From contig OZ022241.1 in assembly GCA_963978895.1 (NCBI GenBank), positions 9,864,856 through 9,928,855 on the forward strand: 64,000 nt of DNA, given 5' to 3'. This DNA is from Erpobdella octoculata. Taxonomy: Eukaryota; Annelida; Clitellata; Hirudinida; Erpobdellidae. Positions 31,181 to 44,457 of the stretch are shown here, in pieces. The notes under the pieces were generated by a model. That model saw only the letters and a program-made list of their open reading frames with translations, did no database searches and was not told where the DNA came from. Every line of letters begins with the position of its first letter. The first letter of the stretch is position 1. Made by a program: the position numbers and the translations under genes.

Positions 31181-33081
31181 TCTGAATAATTAATATTATA
31201 AAAGCCTTCTTCACTCAATCACTTACTCACTCACTCGCTGATTCTGTAACGCTGCCGCCCAATTCTTTGATGTCATTTTTTTTATTTATTTGTTTAACCA
31301 AAAAAGGGTCACAAATGACCACTAACACAAATTGGTGAACGAAAACATTAAAGTGATCAGCATTAGCTAGGAATGGCAAAATGATTTAACTACCATGCTA
31401 ACAAAACACAACAGACATCTGTTCCTATGCAGCTTAATGATGAACATGGGTGGAAAGTTAGGCAAAATCGTGATTACCTGCAAATTAATATTGAAAGTTT
31501 AGCATTCACTACTCAGCAAAACATTGTTCAATGGGGTCAGAAACGAATTGGGGTAGACACAAATTGGTGACAGGTAATCGGTACATATAGTGTGCATAGA
31601 TGAAATATATATAATTAAATTAAATTAAATTATCAGAAACTTCTTCAAATCGGCATCGGAAACGCAGGACTTAAAACGACTATGAGTTGTGGAGTTAACA
31701 ATATGTGGAGCTAAGGAGTTCCAAGGTTTCACGATCCGACTGGTGAGGAAATGGAGCCTGTGAGTGGTGGAGCATTTTTCTTGGCGTAGACGAAGGGCGT
31801 GACCACGAGTGTGAGACAGTAGGAAATTAGGGAATTCAGGGATGATGCAGTGAGTGAAACTGTATAGTATTTTGTGACAAAGGCATAAATCGTGGATAAG
31901 TCGTCGATGTTCCAGTGTCTTTAAACCAAGTTTTTGAAGTCTTATCATATATGGTAGAGTTCATAATCCTGGTATGGCCCTTGTGAAAAATCTTTGAACT
32001 GGCTCAATCTTTGTTATAAACTGCTTGTTATGTGGGCTCCAGACCGGAGAACAATATTCAAGAATTGGACGAACATATGAGCAACACGCTTTGGTCAATA
32101 TTCGCTTGTCCCTTGAACGAAAGCATTTGAGGATTAGGCGTATTCTAACAAAGGCCTTGTGAATGATTTGGTTGATATGGGCTTTGAAGTTGAGTTCACT
32201 GTCGACGATGACACCTAGGTCGCTGACATTGTCTGTGGAGGATGTGGGTCGTGAGCAGATTGAGTATTTGTTGGGCATAATGCTGCTCCTCGTTGTTTTG
32301 ATGGAAGCTTGGAGGCATTTGTCTGGGGCCAACTATAATTGCCATTTTTTGCTCCATAACACTAACTTGTCAATAGCAGTTTGAAGGGAAGAGCTGTGAG
32401 GGGATGATGATGATGAGTAAAGCTTGATATCATCTGCGAATAATTTGTATTTTACAGAGTTGTCTGTAAATGCGTCTACAACATCGTTTATGTAAACAAG
32501 GTAGCATAGGCCCAAGCACACTCCCTTGGGGTAAACCACTTGTCACATCTCTACTGTGGGATAATTGGCCATTCACCTTGACAGCATGAACCCGGTTCGC
32601 CAAAAACTTCATTATCCACAAGAACAGGTTGCCTGAAATTCCGTAAGCTTGAAGTTTTGTCAGTAATTTAGGGTGGGGCACTGAATCAAAAGCTTTTTTG
32701 AAGTCGAAGTATATAATATAAGTACCCTGATGGTCTTGTTTTGAGATTGACCAGTCATTGGTACACTCAATCAGATTTGAACATGTAGACATATCTTTAT
32801 ATTCTTTTATCAATTTACTTTTCTTTCAACCAATACTTTACTTTCATTCGCGAATGACTGAAGAATGTTTTTAAAATGCCGACGTTTCCTTTGATGTCAT
32901 TTTTATTTCTATTATTTCAACTTTCATTCACTGCACGGTGAAAGATTTTTTTATTAGTTGTCGTAAAAAAACTAAAACACAGATAAATTGGGACGGGCAA
33001 AACCAGGTGGCGCTACAATCGCAAAATAATATATAATGATATTAAAAAACCCGTCATTTTTGACGGGTTATCTCTCTCTAG
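31181..33081 (+). mobile_element. Short Helitron, split by a LINE
   Basis: The 5' end TCTGAATAATTAATATTATA fits the known TC...TATTATAAA Helitron start. The 3' end has a 9-bp hairpin AACCCGTCA/TGACGGGTT (33048-33069) and, 8 nt later, CTAG at 33078-33081 followed by T. Without the nested LINE and one copy of its duplication the element is about 277 bp, so it is non-autonomous. It abuts the 3' end of the L2-like LINE. Confidence 0.75.
31281..32888 (-). mobile_element. 5'-truncated CR1-like LINE with 16-bp target duplication
   Basis: On the minus strand it codes for reverse transcriptase blocks YIIYFDFKKAFDSVPHPKLL, SGLPQGSVLG, YKLFADDIKLYSS, SDLGVIVDSELNFKAHI and ILEYCSPVWSP, with at least two frameshifts. 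The exact duplication CTTTGATGTCATTTTT lies at 31265-31280 and 32889-32904. (TAAAT)3 lies near the 3' part and an A-rich tail at the left edge. The 5' half of the element is missing. Not functional. Confidence 0.85.
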
Positions 33082-33114
33082 TAATAATTATAATAATAAT
33101 AATTTTACCACAAT

Positions 33115-33434
33115 CAGTGGCGTAGCGAGGGTATCTGGCGCCCGGGAGCAAGGTACAAAAAATACACCCCCATCTACTGTCATCCCAATTGGACGACCAA
33201 AACCGAAAGAACCAAAGGCGCCCGAGCCATATCTGGAGCTCGGTGAGTCCCCTCCTCATTAAAATTTTGGAAATCACTTGTGTGAAATAGTAGTGCAAAA
33301 ATACAATTTTTTAATTTTACATGTTTTACATGCTCAAAATAACGAAAATTTGGTAAAATTGTTGATTTTTGGCGCCGCAAAGCCTGGCGCCCAGGGGAAG
33401 ATGCCCTCACTGCTTTCCTTTCGCTACGCCACTG
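33115..33434. mobile_element. 320-bp non-autonomous hAT element
   Basis: The termini CAGTGGCGTAGCGA and TCGCTACGCCACTG are inverted copies. The flanks ACCACAAT (33107-33114) and ACCATAAT (33435-33442) form an 8-bp target duplication with one mismatch. The related segment at 14713-14740 (TTACCGTAACGTGACCAAGG) is uninterrupted and serves as an empty site. Confidence 0.75.
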
Positions 33435-33442
33435 ACCATAAT

Positions 33443-34670
33443 GTGACCAAGTTATTCAGAAATTCTGTCAGGGTCATAGGAATATTATTTTATACTTTTT
33501 AGGGCGCAAGAAAAACGTTGTTTTTAAATGTATTTTTTAAGATATAAAATTTTTTATAATAACTTCTTTATAATAACTTCACCATGTTTGCTTCCTTGCC
33601 TGCTCGGGACCCTATACCACTAAAAAACCAGCTTCCAGTTATCAAATCAAGTTTGATTTTGGTTGGTTTTATTTTCGCTGCAGTCTTTACATTTTATTAA
33701 ATTTTTAGATTGATTGGACAAAGTTTTTGGTTACTGATATAAAAACAACTGTTTGATTGGGCTTGATTTGGTAAAAACACAGGGCTATTAAATTTTGATT
33801 TAGAACTAAAACAAGTAAAATTAAAAAATAAATTTAAAAGAAATGCTTTTATTTGCCTCTTTATCTGAGTCAACGAACTAAAATTTTTGAATCTAAAACA
33901 ACCGTTACGCTCAATCTTGTACATTGTTTATTTCTTTCATATGAAATCAAAATTCATAAATTTAACTCGATGTATAGATTAGTTGTTCTCTAACCCTAAC
34001 CCTAACCCTAACGGACAACTTTGATTAATTTTAATTGATTTAAGGCCTAATTCATGTCGGAAACATTCAATTCATGTATTGTCATCCAGAATAAAGCTTT
34101 CCTAGGTGGTCGAAGAGTGGGTGAATTTTTGTTTCTAAGATTTGATCACCACAGACAAACAAACAAACAAACAAACAGAAAGACGAGTGAAGTTAAATAA
34201 AAGCATTTAACAAGAACCCGTAAACAAAACGGTATTGTGAATTTTTGAGTTCAGATGCTGCTATTAAAATTGGTGATTATTACAAAAATAATTATCCCAG
34301 CTCAGTCAAAATTTTAAATTTGTGCAAACAAACTTAAAGAGTAGACATTTGAAAACAATTTACTTTTAACTGTAGATAATCAGTATTTCCTGCACTTTAA
34401 CCATTTCTGTAGATTAAATATCGTAACAATAATTGTTTAACATTTTTTAATGTTTCTTTATTGATCTTCATCAAGAATGCAGTACAACAAAATCATAACC
34501 AGCATCACACCACGACCTGAATTTCCTGTAAGAGCTTACGACACACCGCTTTCATGAGTAGACATTTTGAATAGCAAAGTAATGTATATAGCTGTTCAAA
34601 TTTCTCTAAGCAAGTATGCAAATGCAAAACTGCAGCACGCTAGCGCTTGTTCAGATGCTAAAACTCTCAT
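33443..34670. repeat. Dispersed repeats, no gene
   Basis: 33443-33540 repeats segment X of 14696-14797. 33690-34190 is a minus-facing copy of the repeat that surrounds the LINE at 46383-47747 (ATGAAATCAAAATTCATAAA, TTCATGTCGGAAACATTCAA, CACAGACAAACAAAC). Here it is not split by a LINE. It contains TAACCCTAACCCTAACCC (33991-34012). Confidence 0.7.
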
Positions 34671-34679
34671 CCACAAACT

Positions 34680-34734
34680 TATAAAGACGGGAAGCCCATC
34701 GTTCCATAGCTGCTTTGTTTTCCATCATTTCCAA
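34680..34734 (+). promoter_or_regulatory. Promoter and non-coding first exon, lectin copy A
   Basis: TATAAAG (34680-34686) is followed by GGGAAGCCCATC, GCTTTG and a donor GTAAGT at 34735. The same arrangement lies before lectin copy B (51905-51971), including upstream CTGCAGCA and GCGCTTGTT blocks, so the promoter was duplicated with the gene. The 5' UTR exon would run from about 34710 to 34734, and splices to an acceptor shortly before 35061. Confidence 0.65.
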
Positions 34735-35060
34735 GTAAGTTTTTTTCTATAAAAGAAGTTATTCGGTTCTAGACTAGGGATTTTTGGATAATATTAATAA
34801 AATAATCAAATTGATTATACTTTTTTGCCTTACTTATTGACATATGAATTACAAATGCCAAATTAAATTAATTTAATTGTGCTACTTTTAATTTCATAAA
34901 ACGGTTCAAATTGTAAAAAGTAATTAGTATTTAATCTGGATAAAGTTTTTGTTTATTAATCTCAATTATGTTTTCTTTAAACCAAATCAATTGTTGACAC
35001 TGTTGGAAAGGTTTTCGTACCCCATACAGAACAACAGTCCTTGGGTGACCGGAAACCACC

Positions 35061-38000
35061 ATGCCAGAGGGTAAGTACTTCTTACTGATCAGCAAACACT
35101 GCAGTCTCTCCTTGGGCACTCAGGGTAATGCAAATGACGAAGGAACTGTTGCAGTGCTCTGCAATAGAAATGAAATAGATGACTATCAAATTTGGTATGA
35201 AGATCCCGCAGCTGGAACTATAAGATCAAAAGCAAACAATCTTTGTCTGACTGCTGTTGGTTAGTGCAATGTGAGGTACCTTTTAGCATTATCTACATAT
35301 TTTATTTTCATCATCGTAATTATTGTCCTTATATAAGCGTTAAAAACGTTTTACCAAAGACTGTTGGAAACCCACTGGTGAGTTTAATACAACTTTATGA
35401 AATAAGTACTAGTGAATTTGGACTAAAACAACTCTGTATCAAAAGGGAAATACTGGAATGATCATTTGAAGATATATAAATTTTTATGTATAATTGATTT
35501 AAAAGGTTTTTTATCTTTTTATTATTAAATTTGTAAATAATGTAAATAAGTGAGGCGCCATAGCACAGTGGTGAAAGCAGTTATGCTATCATCCTGCCGT
35601 CGTGGGTTCAAATCTCAGTCACGGAGAAGCGTAATTCCGTTGAGCAAGGAATTCACTCACACTGCTCAGGCCAACTGAGCCTCTCATCCTTCACTGGTCG
35701 ATAAATGAGTACCAGTTTCACGACTGGGATGTAATAGGGTTCGGCACATTCCGATTTCGGAGACACGTGCGGGTGGCAGGTAACACTGTGTGATCCCATA
35801 TGCACGAGCAGTTCCCGGCGCTGCTGAGGTATTATCCATACGAAGTAGTACCCTAATGTTCATAACATTTACATTTACATTTACAAGTCGATAATAGCTT
35901 GAGATAGTCGTGTTTTCCTTGCTCTCTTCTTAGCTGTTCGATGGCAAAAATAGCAGTTATTTACTTAATATAAAACTCTATTATTATTTTATAAATTATA
36001 GGGGTCGATAGGGGTCCGGCATCGCATAGCGTCAGGTGACACTATGCTGTAGAAAATAAACATTATTATTATAAAAATGCTGGTGCCATAAAGATGAGAG
36101 GTTAAAGATTTATCTGCAGTCCAAAAAACTGATCAATCCCCGCTTTTGTAACAAGAGATGCGCTTTAAAGAGATGCCTTGAATGTTACTGCTTAATGGTA
36201 CTGCCAATAATAAAGCAAAAATAAAACAAAGTGGGGCAGGTATTTTTTTTAAAGATATATCATAATATCATGAAGTACTGATTCAACAAGTATAGGAAAA
36301 AACGAGTTTTTCAACACAAACTTTGATTCCAAATACACTCAATTTAGAAATACAAAAGATGTTCAAATTAGGGTTTTTTTAAATTAAGTCATGTATTGTC
36401 ATCCAATACAAAGCTATGCTGAAAGTTTCAGCTTCCTATCTAGTCAAAAAGCTGGTTAAATTTTACTTGAAAGATTTGTGTACAGAGAAAGCCACACACA
36501 CACACATACAAACAGAAATTGTAACCTAAATGAAAGTTTGTAAAAAACAAGTGAAACAAAAACAAAGTTTTTTAAAAACACACTTTTATATTTTTTTACT
36601 GCATAAACATGTAGTCGCTGACTACGTTATTTCGATATACTTTGTAGTACCAACTCAACACAGTTTGAAGGCGGTTTGAAATAACTTTATTTAATTGACC
36701 GACGACAATAGACAAAAATAAACAATTCTTCTCGGGGCCAACAATGGCGAGAAATGAAAATAAAGCAAAGTTTAAATTCTTGATTAAAGTAGCAATATGG
36801 CGAACCACGAGAACAACGAAGGAGAGAGAACATTCGAAAGCAAAGGTTTTTTAAGCTAGCCACTAGCTAGCGCGCGCCAAACAAGTGAAGGAGCGCGAGC
36901 CTAGCAAGCTAAGGGGCGCTCACCTGTAATTACCTGTATAACATGCGTTTGGCTCATGTGTGCGTGGACGTGAATAAAATACCGGTACACTACAAACAAC
37001 AAACATATTAGCATAGACAATAAATAGTTTGACGAAAATATCACAAATAATTATTTCATTAAATTTTGTCCAATCGATCCGAAAATTTGATAGAATTCAT
37101 TATTAATTAGTTCGGATGTATGTTTATATTTTGAAGTCTCTAGCTCATCGGGAAGTTAGTATAAAATTGATTGCAAAATTTGAAGACAGACAGATAGACA
37201 GATAGACAGACAGTTAAGTAAAAGTGTGTAAAAAGAGAGTTACATTTCAATCAAAAGAAACGTTGACTGTTTATGAAAATAAATAAAAAACACCAAAACT
37301 TCCGGTGTCAGACAGCTTATTGTGCGCGTTAGATCAAGGAGGATCAAATTCAACTGGTTTTATTGGTAGGAATAGTTTAAAAGGGCCGAGTGGATATTTT
37401 TTCAAGTGTTTGAAATTTTTAGTTGTTTAATAGAATGTTTTAATTCTGTTTTTATGAATACATGTGAATAATTTAACAAATCACTTTTAATCTTTAGCTG
37501 GAGAAAATCTACTCAGGCTGTATCTCTACAGGGCTGGCGATCAAACGCAACAGTGGAAAGTAGAGAATGGAGTTATCCGTCACAGAAATGATACCAACAA
37601 AGTATTGGACATCGTCGGAGGAAGAAGTGACTGTGGTGCTGAAATATGCTGCTGGGATTTCCACGGAGGAAGCAATCAGCTGTGGGAGGTCATTTAGTAA
37701 GTTCCTTGAAATTTCCTCATGCTGTACATTATCTGGATTTCTATAGATTGATCGCAATAGTGATTTTCTATAATTATTCATCTTTCAGTCTGAAGCCGAA
37801 AATGTTCTACATAATTAGCGAAATGAACGGCAAGGCTCTGGACGTGGCAGGGTGTAACACTAACCCAGGAGCCAGCGTCATTTTATGGGACAAAAAAACA
37901 GGCAATGATGTCACCAATCAGCACTGGTACGAAGATAGGACAGGCTACATTAGATCGGCCCTCAACAACTTTGCTTTAGACGGAACTGAGAAAGGTTGAA

Positions 38001-41000
38001 CATATTTCTCTCTATATATATCTATATATATAACAAGTAAATTAAAAACGAATTTTTAAAACCCAATGCTTTTATATATATAAATTCCTAGATAAAAAAA
38101 TATAATAAACACACACACGTACACATATACATACATATATATAAACACACACATATATATATATATGTGCGAAATTAATTAAAATTAACTAAATTAATTG
38201 ACTTATTGTAAAACTAATAATTGAATATTGCATTGTCTTCTATTTTGAGCATGTATGCAAAATTTGAAAAAAATCTATCATCAGGAAGTGACTCAAAAAT
38301 TGATTGCAAGATTTGAAACAGACAGAGAAACAAACAGATAGACAGAGAAACAGAGACGACGAGTTAATAAAAGCATTGGTAAAAATGAATGTTTGTATGT
38401 ATGTATGTATGTATGTATGTATGTATGTATGTATGTATGTATGTATGTATGTATGTATGTATGTATATATATATATTATTCATGCATTGCTACACCATTC
38501 ATCCGATCGTAATGAAATTTTCACACAACCTTGAGAGTCAAGGGGAATCAAACATAGAGAAAAAAAATTGAAATCCGACACAAAATGAGCGGAGCGGGTG
38601 AGCGAGCGGGAACTATATATATATATATTCAAATATAACTACAAGACGTCGGCGTTAATTGAATCATCTATATGTATCCCATTTGCACAGTCATGCGTTT
38701 ATTTTAATTTTTCATATAAGTTTACTTTTATTTTAATTCATCACATGGTTTTATTTAAATTTTTCACCTTTTATTATTCTATTTCATAACAACATAACAT
38801 AACATAAAGGAAATGATGGGCGCAAACTATATGTCTCTATGCCCATATCTAGAATTATATAAAATATTGTTCATATATATGTTCTATAAATAAATGTATG
38901 TATATATTATTAAAAATCCTTTTTATAGTTGTACATAATGTTGCTTATTTCGAAATGACAGTCGATTAATCTTTTAAATTCATTAACTTGATCGGCTTCT
39001 ATGATTTTCGAAGGGAGGTTGTTCCAAATTGCAGTCGATCTGGTCAGGAAGAAATATTTTCTGCAGTTGCCGTTGAATCTTTGTGTTTCTAGTTTGAACT
39101 TGTGACCTCTTGTTCTTCTTTCTTCTGATATCTTTATATTAGGAAAACACAAACGTCCTTCTTTGTCTTGAATAAAATTGTAGAGCATGATCAGGTCCCC
39201 TCTCAGTCTTCTGTACTTTAAACAAGGAAGCTTCAAAATTCTCAACCTGTCTTCATATTTCAATCCCTTGCATGCCTTGACCATTTTTGTTGCTCTCTTC
39301 TGGACTCTTTCAATGGCTTCTATGTCTTTTTTCTTCCATGGTGACCACACACTGACTGCATACTCCAATCTGGATCTAACCAAAGCTTTATAAATCAATA
39401 TAAAAGAATCTTTTGTCAAATCTTTAAAATTTCGCGAAATTATACCTAACAGTGAAAAACATTTTTTAATTGTTTCATAAATGTGATCTACAAATGTTAG
39501 TGAACTCTGGAATGTAACACCTAAATCTTTTATTTTGTCAAGAAAATTAAGTTCCACTCCTTCTATATTATATAGCCGACGATCATCTAATTGGCGTCCA
39601 TATCTCACCGCAACACATTTACCAGCATTTAGCTTAATTTCCCATTTTTTACTCCAATCTCCTAATGAATTTAAACAGCTCTGCAATATCAATCGATCAT
39701 CACTGCTTTTTATAGTTTTAAATATTTTGGCGTCATCTGCGTACATAAACAGCTCCGCCGAGTTATTCTTAACTATTTCAAACATATCATTGACATAAAT
39801 TATGTAAAGTAGTGGCCCTAAAACACTACCTTGAGGTACCCCACTTGTAACTTTAAATCTATTAGATGTGCTATTATTAACCCTAACACTACTTGTTCTG
39901 TTTGTTAAATAATCTTTAATCCAATTAATTAAGCCTCCATTGACGCCATAATTTTCTAGTTTATCAATTAACTTTGCATGAGATACACGATCAAACGCTT
40001 TTTCAAAATCCGTATATACCACGTCTATTGTTTCCCCTTTATCTAATGCACTGCTCCACATATCCATCAATTTTAACAACTGAATTGTAGTTGACTTTCC
40101 TCTCGTAAAGCCGTATTGCCTATAATCTAGAAGCTTATTTCTATCAAAATGTATTATTAATTCATCCTTAATCAATGATTCTAACAGTTTACAGCAGATA
40201 CAACTTAAAGAGACTGGCCTATAATTACTTGCAGTATTCTTATCACCTTTCTTATAAACTGGGGTAATGATGGTATACTTCCAATCATCAGGGACCATTT
40301 GAGCTTGCAGTGATTTGTTGTATAAATTGCTTAAATAGCTAGAAATAGAATTTTTACATTCTATCAGAACCCTTGAAAAAATATTATCTGGTCCAGCCGA
40401 TTTGTATTTATTTAATTTATTAATTTTATTTTCGACCGCGTATTTGTTTATTATTACTTCCTCCATTATGTGGACAATAATATTATTGTTAATTGTGGGA
40501 CTTATTTCTCGACTATCATTGCTTATATAAACGCTTTTAAAAAATTCAGCTAAACAATTTGCCATATCAACGTCACAAGTTATAGTTGTTGCAGACCCGT
40601 TTATATCAGTTTTTATCATATATTCTAACTTAGTTTGACAGTTTCTGTTTTTATTTATATGTTGCCAAAAAACCTTAGGATTGGTCTTAATTTTTTTGGC
40701 CAATTTCAGTGTCTCAGCTTCTTTAATTTTATTAATTGATTTCCTTAATTTGTTTCTGATATTTTTAAATTCTGCAAAAATATTATTATCTCTAGTTCGG
40801 ATAAACTTTTTCCATAGTTTATTTTTTGTCCTGCATTGCTCAACCACATTTTTAGGTAATTTTCTTTTATGGCACTTAAATCTTAAAATTCTATCAGCAT
40901 CAATGACAGGAATATAATTCCTAATAGCTTCATTCATTACTTGACAAAAGTAATGCCACATATTGTTAACCGAGTCTTTACTTGCAACATTGTTATTTAT

Positions 41001-44000
41001 TTCCGACTCATCACAGTACAGATTCTCAATCAAATAATCGTTCATCAAATTATATTTTCCACTGTTAAAATCAAATTTGGATATGTTGTTAATGGTTTTT
41101 GATTTATAAAAATTTCTAATAAAGGAGAAATTTAACACACAATGATCACTTTTACCTAGTGGGGAATTATATACTAAATTTTTGATTAAATCGACGTCCT
41201 CAACTAGAAGCAAGTCTAGAATGGACTGCTTTTGAGATCCGCGACACCTTGTAGATTCCTTAATTAGTTGAGTTAAAAAATTATTATTTAAAAAGTTGAT
41301 CAGTTTATCTTCAGATGACTTAAAATTTGATTTGTAAGTATTATTTTTCCAGTCAACGTTTGGAAAGTTAAAATCTCCAATTATTAATTTTACTCCTTTT
41401 TTAGATTGGAAAGCTTCTAACAGTAAAAATAAATTATTATTATTTTCTCTACCTGAATTCGGACTCCTATAGATGATAAGAATAAAAATATCAGGGTTTT
41501 CATCTATTTTAATACACATATATTCATTGAAATCTATTCCTAAATTTATAATTTGGCACTTAATATCATATCTAACATAACAAAATATACCTCTAAATCC
41601 TTTTTTCATAAAATTATATGAATGCAAATTAAAATTGTTTATCCAGAATTCGGATTCAATAAATTCATTTACATAATATTTTGCATTTACCTCAGTAAAA
41701 ATTAAGATATCTTTTGTTACGTCATCTGTATCTACTAATAATCTTATCTCACTCATTTTATTAGTAATGCAATCTACATTTGAATACATAATGTTCAAAA
41801 CGTTTAACTGATTGCATTCTTTTTTATTTTTATTACCTTCATATTTTCTGGTGGACCCCTTACCCGAAACATGAATTCCCCCGTATTTTCACTTTGCAGT
41901 TTTTTAGCTTCTTCCACCAATCTATTTCTTTCGGATCTTTGTTCGACATTTAGATCGTGACTAATACCAACGTTTTTCAGATTTTCATCTAACTGTCTAA
42001 TCTTAACTAAATTTTCCATTATAATATTTTTAGCAATTTTATCATTGAATTTTACCAATATTGGTCGTATTTTATCACTCTTAGCCCCTAGTCTAAATAT
42101 AGCTTTTATAGCAAATTCGCCAATATGCCCCCCTGATAATTGGGAACATAGCTTAAGAACTTGCGTCTTATCATAAGACACGCATTTCGTAACATCTTGA
42201 TCTTTTAATTCAGCTACCCTGTATAATAAAATGTTATTTGCCCTATCTTCTAAATCGTTGCTAATTTTAATTTTATTATTAGTTTTCTCGATAGCTTTAC
42301 AAACAAGATGCACCTCTTTGTTTACCTCCTGCACGTTTTTCTTAACCACTTCCCCCACAACTCCTGCCCAGGACTCCATCACAGATTTCTGTGCCGATCC
42401 ACCTGAAACCAAACCTTCAACCTTCTCTTTAAACAAACTAGACCACTCCTTTGTAGTCTTTTTGTTTTCATCCAAACTTTTCGTCGTGCTGCTCGTGAGA
42501 TTATCAATTTTCAAAATTAATTCTTTAATTTCAATAGCCTGCTTTTCTATTGCTAATGCCATGTTCTCATTTTTTTTAAAAACGTGCTTCATCTCTCTTA
42601 TTTCATGAGCAGTTTCTCTAAGCTCATTATGTGTTGGCTGTAACTCTTTTATTTCTACCAGGATCTTCAAACTGTCCTCATTCGATTATAAACAGCAGTC
42701 ACAAAGCCGAAGACCAAGCACCTCAGCAGGAGATGGGTTTTCTAAACAAATTTCTTTTTTATTTTTAGGAGGCATAATTTAAACAACCTTAAAATTGGAA
42801 ATAACCTACACTAATATAATTTGTGACCGATAATACCAGGCTTATCGCCCACGAGCCTTTTACAAAACGTGTTTAAGCAAAGTTAGTTTTATTCTTAACA
42901 CGAATCGTTGCATTAATTGTAAGAATAAAATAACACTTATCTTTGTATCTGAGAAGATCCACTCTATCGAAAATTTTCTAACTTCAAAATTGTTCTAACT
43001 TCGAAATTAATCTAACTTCGAAATTATTCTAAGTCGTATTCAGGGAAACCGCCACCACGAGCACAACCACGAGCAATTATAAAACAAACAACAATGCTTG
43101 CTAATATAAACTTTGTGAGTCTTGAATCGGTTTAATTTCAATAGTACATTTTCGCTTGTAGTTCATACTTTTTTATTGCAATATACTGTCACTAGATACC
43201 TATAGTTTAATTTCATTAATCTTCTAATAATTTTAAGTTTTTTAATTTCTATTATTAGTATTATAGACTTCATTCAATTCGTCCTATCTATTTATATTTA
43301 TTTATTTTATTTTATTAATAATAATTATTATTTAATTTATCTTTATACTTCTTTTCATTTATCAATTTTATACGCTCTCGTAATTTACTTATATCGTCAT
43401 ACTCTGGTTTTAAATACTTTAATTTAAATATTTATTTAATATAGGCACAACACTATTTCTATGTTGATGTTTACTATATATTCTTTAGCTGTTTACGTAA
43501 TACGACAGTTTAGGTTACGGACTCTGAAGTAGAGAGTGACACGGTAATACCGACCGCGGTAATTACCGCGGTTACCGCGGTTATACCGCGGTAACGGGAA
43601 CAAATTTAAATAATTCCACCATTACCGCGCGGTAACGGGGAAAAAATGGGGGGAAAATTTGCGGTAATGGGGAAAATGTTGACGGTAATTCCGCGGGAAC
43701 GGTAATGAAGTTTTATACTAATTTTTAAAAATTCAAAAAAAAATTTTTTTTGTACTTTGTTTTATCGTCTTTGTACTTTGTTTAGCTAATTCTACCGGAC
43801 TATCTTTCTTTTTGTATTTCATTTCGGTTGAATGTCCTGGTCTTGAATCGGTTTAATTTCAATAGTACATTTTCGCTTGTAGTCTTAAATAACATGGAAA
43901 TGGGAAAATGCGACATCGAAAAATTAATTTAAATTAAAAGTGAATGCTTGCGATTCGACAAATGTCAAGGCACTCATGGATTGAAGAACTAATATTTCTT

Positions 44001-44457
44001 ACTTTCTTATTTTATTTAAAACATAACTATCTTTTTGCAATTTTTTTAATAATTAACTTCAAAATAAACTTGCACACAAATTTAAAATGCGGGGACAATG
44101 AGGGTTTGGAAATGATAGCTGCGGGGATGGGTAGGGGATGGGGACAGATATTGAGGGGATGGGGTGGGGATGGGGACATGGGGTGAGGGGACGGGAAAAG
44201 AGTTTTCTTTGCGGGGTGGGGATGGGGAAGAAATGTTGTCCCCGTGTCACTCTCTACTCTGAAGATGACTGTAGTCGAAACTGGCCAGTCAGTCCTAATT
44301 ATTATTATTTGTATTATATAAATTTTTAAAATGGACTCTAGTTTACGTCGTAAAATTAAACATTTTGAACAGTTTATTAAAAAAGTCATTAATGCAAAGT
44401 GGTCGTTTGTTTTTAACGGAGTGTGTTTACGAGAGGGGATTTTGCCAAAGTATATTA

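Larger units (their letters stand above)
38788..42775 (-). mobile_element. Nearly intact CR1-like non-LTR retrotransposon
   Basis: A two-frame LINE on the minus strand. ORF1 (42775-41804) and ORF2 (41789-38910) are separated by 14 nt between the ORF1 stop and the first ORF2 ATG. The 3' UTR ends near an (ACATA)n tract (38788-38807), a short tandem tail as known for CR1-type LINEs. It sits in intron 3 of lectin copy A, opposite to the gene. No target duplication was resolved. The long open ORF2 argues for recent insertion. Confidence 0.85.

Noticed and set aside
33048..33069. Hairpin resembling a bacterial rho-independent terminator
   Set aside because: It lies 8 nt before CTAG|T in a eukaryotic transposon; the Helitron 3' end explains it better.
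33991..34012. Telomere or chromosome end from TAACCC repeats
   Set aside because: Only about 3.5 units, inside a dispersed repeat; the copy near 16447 is likewise short.
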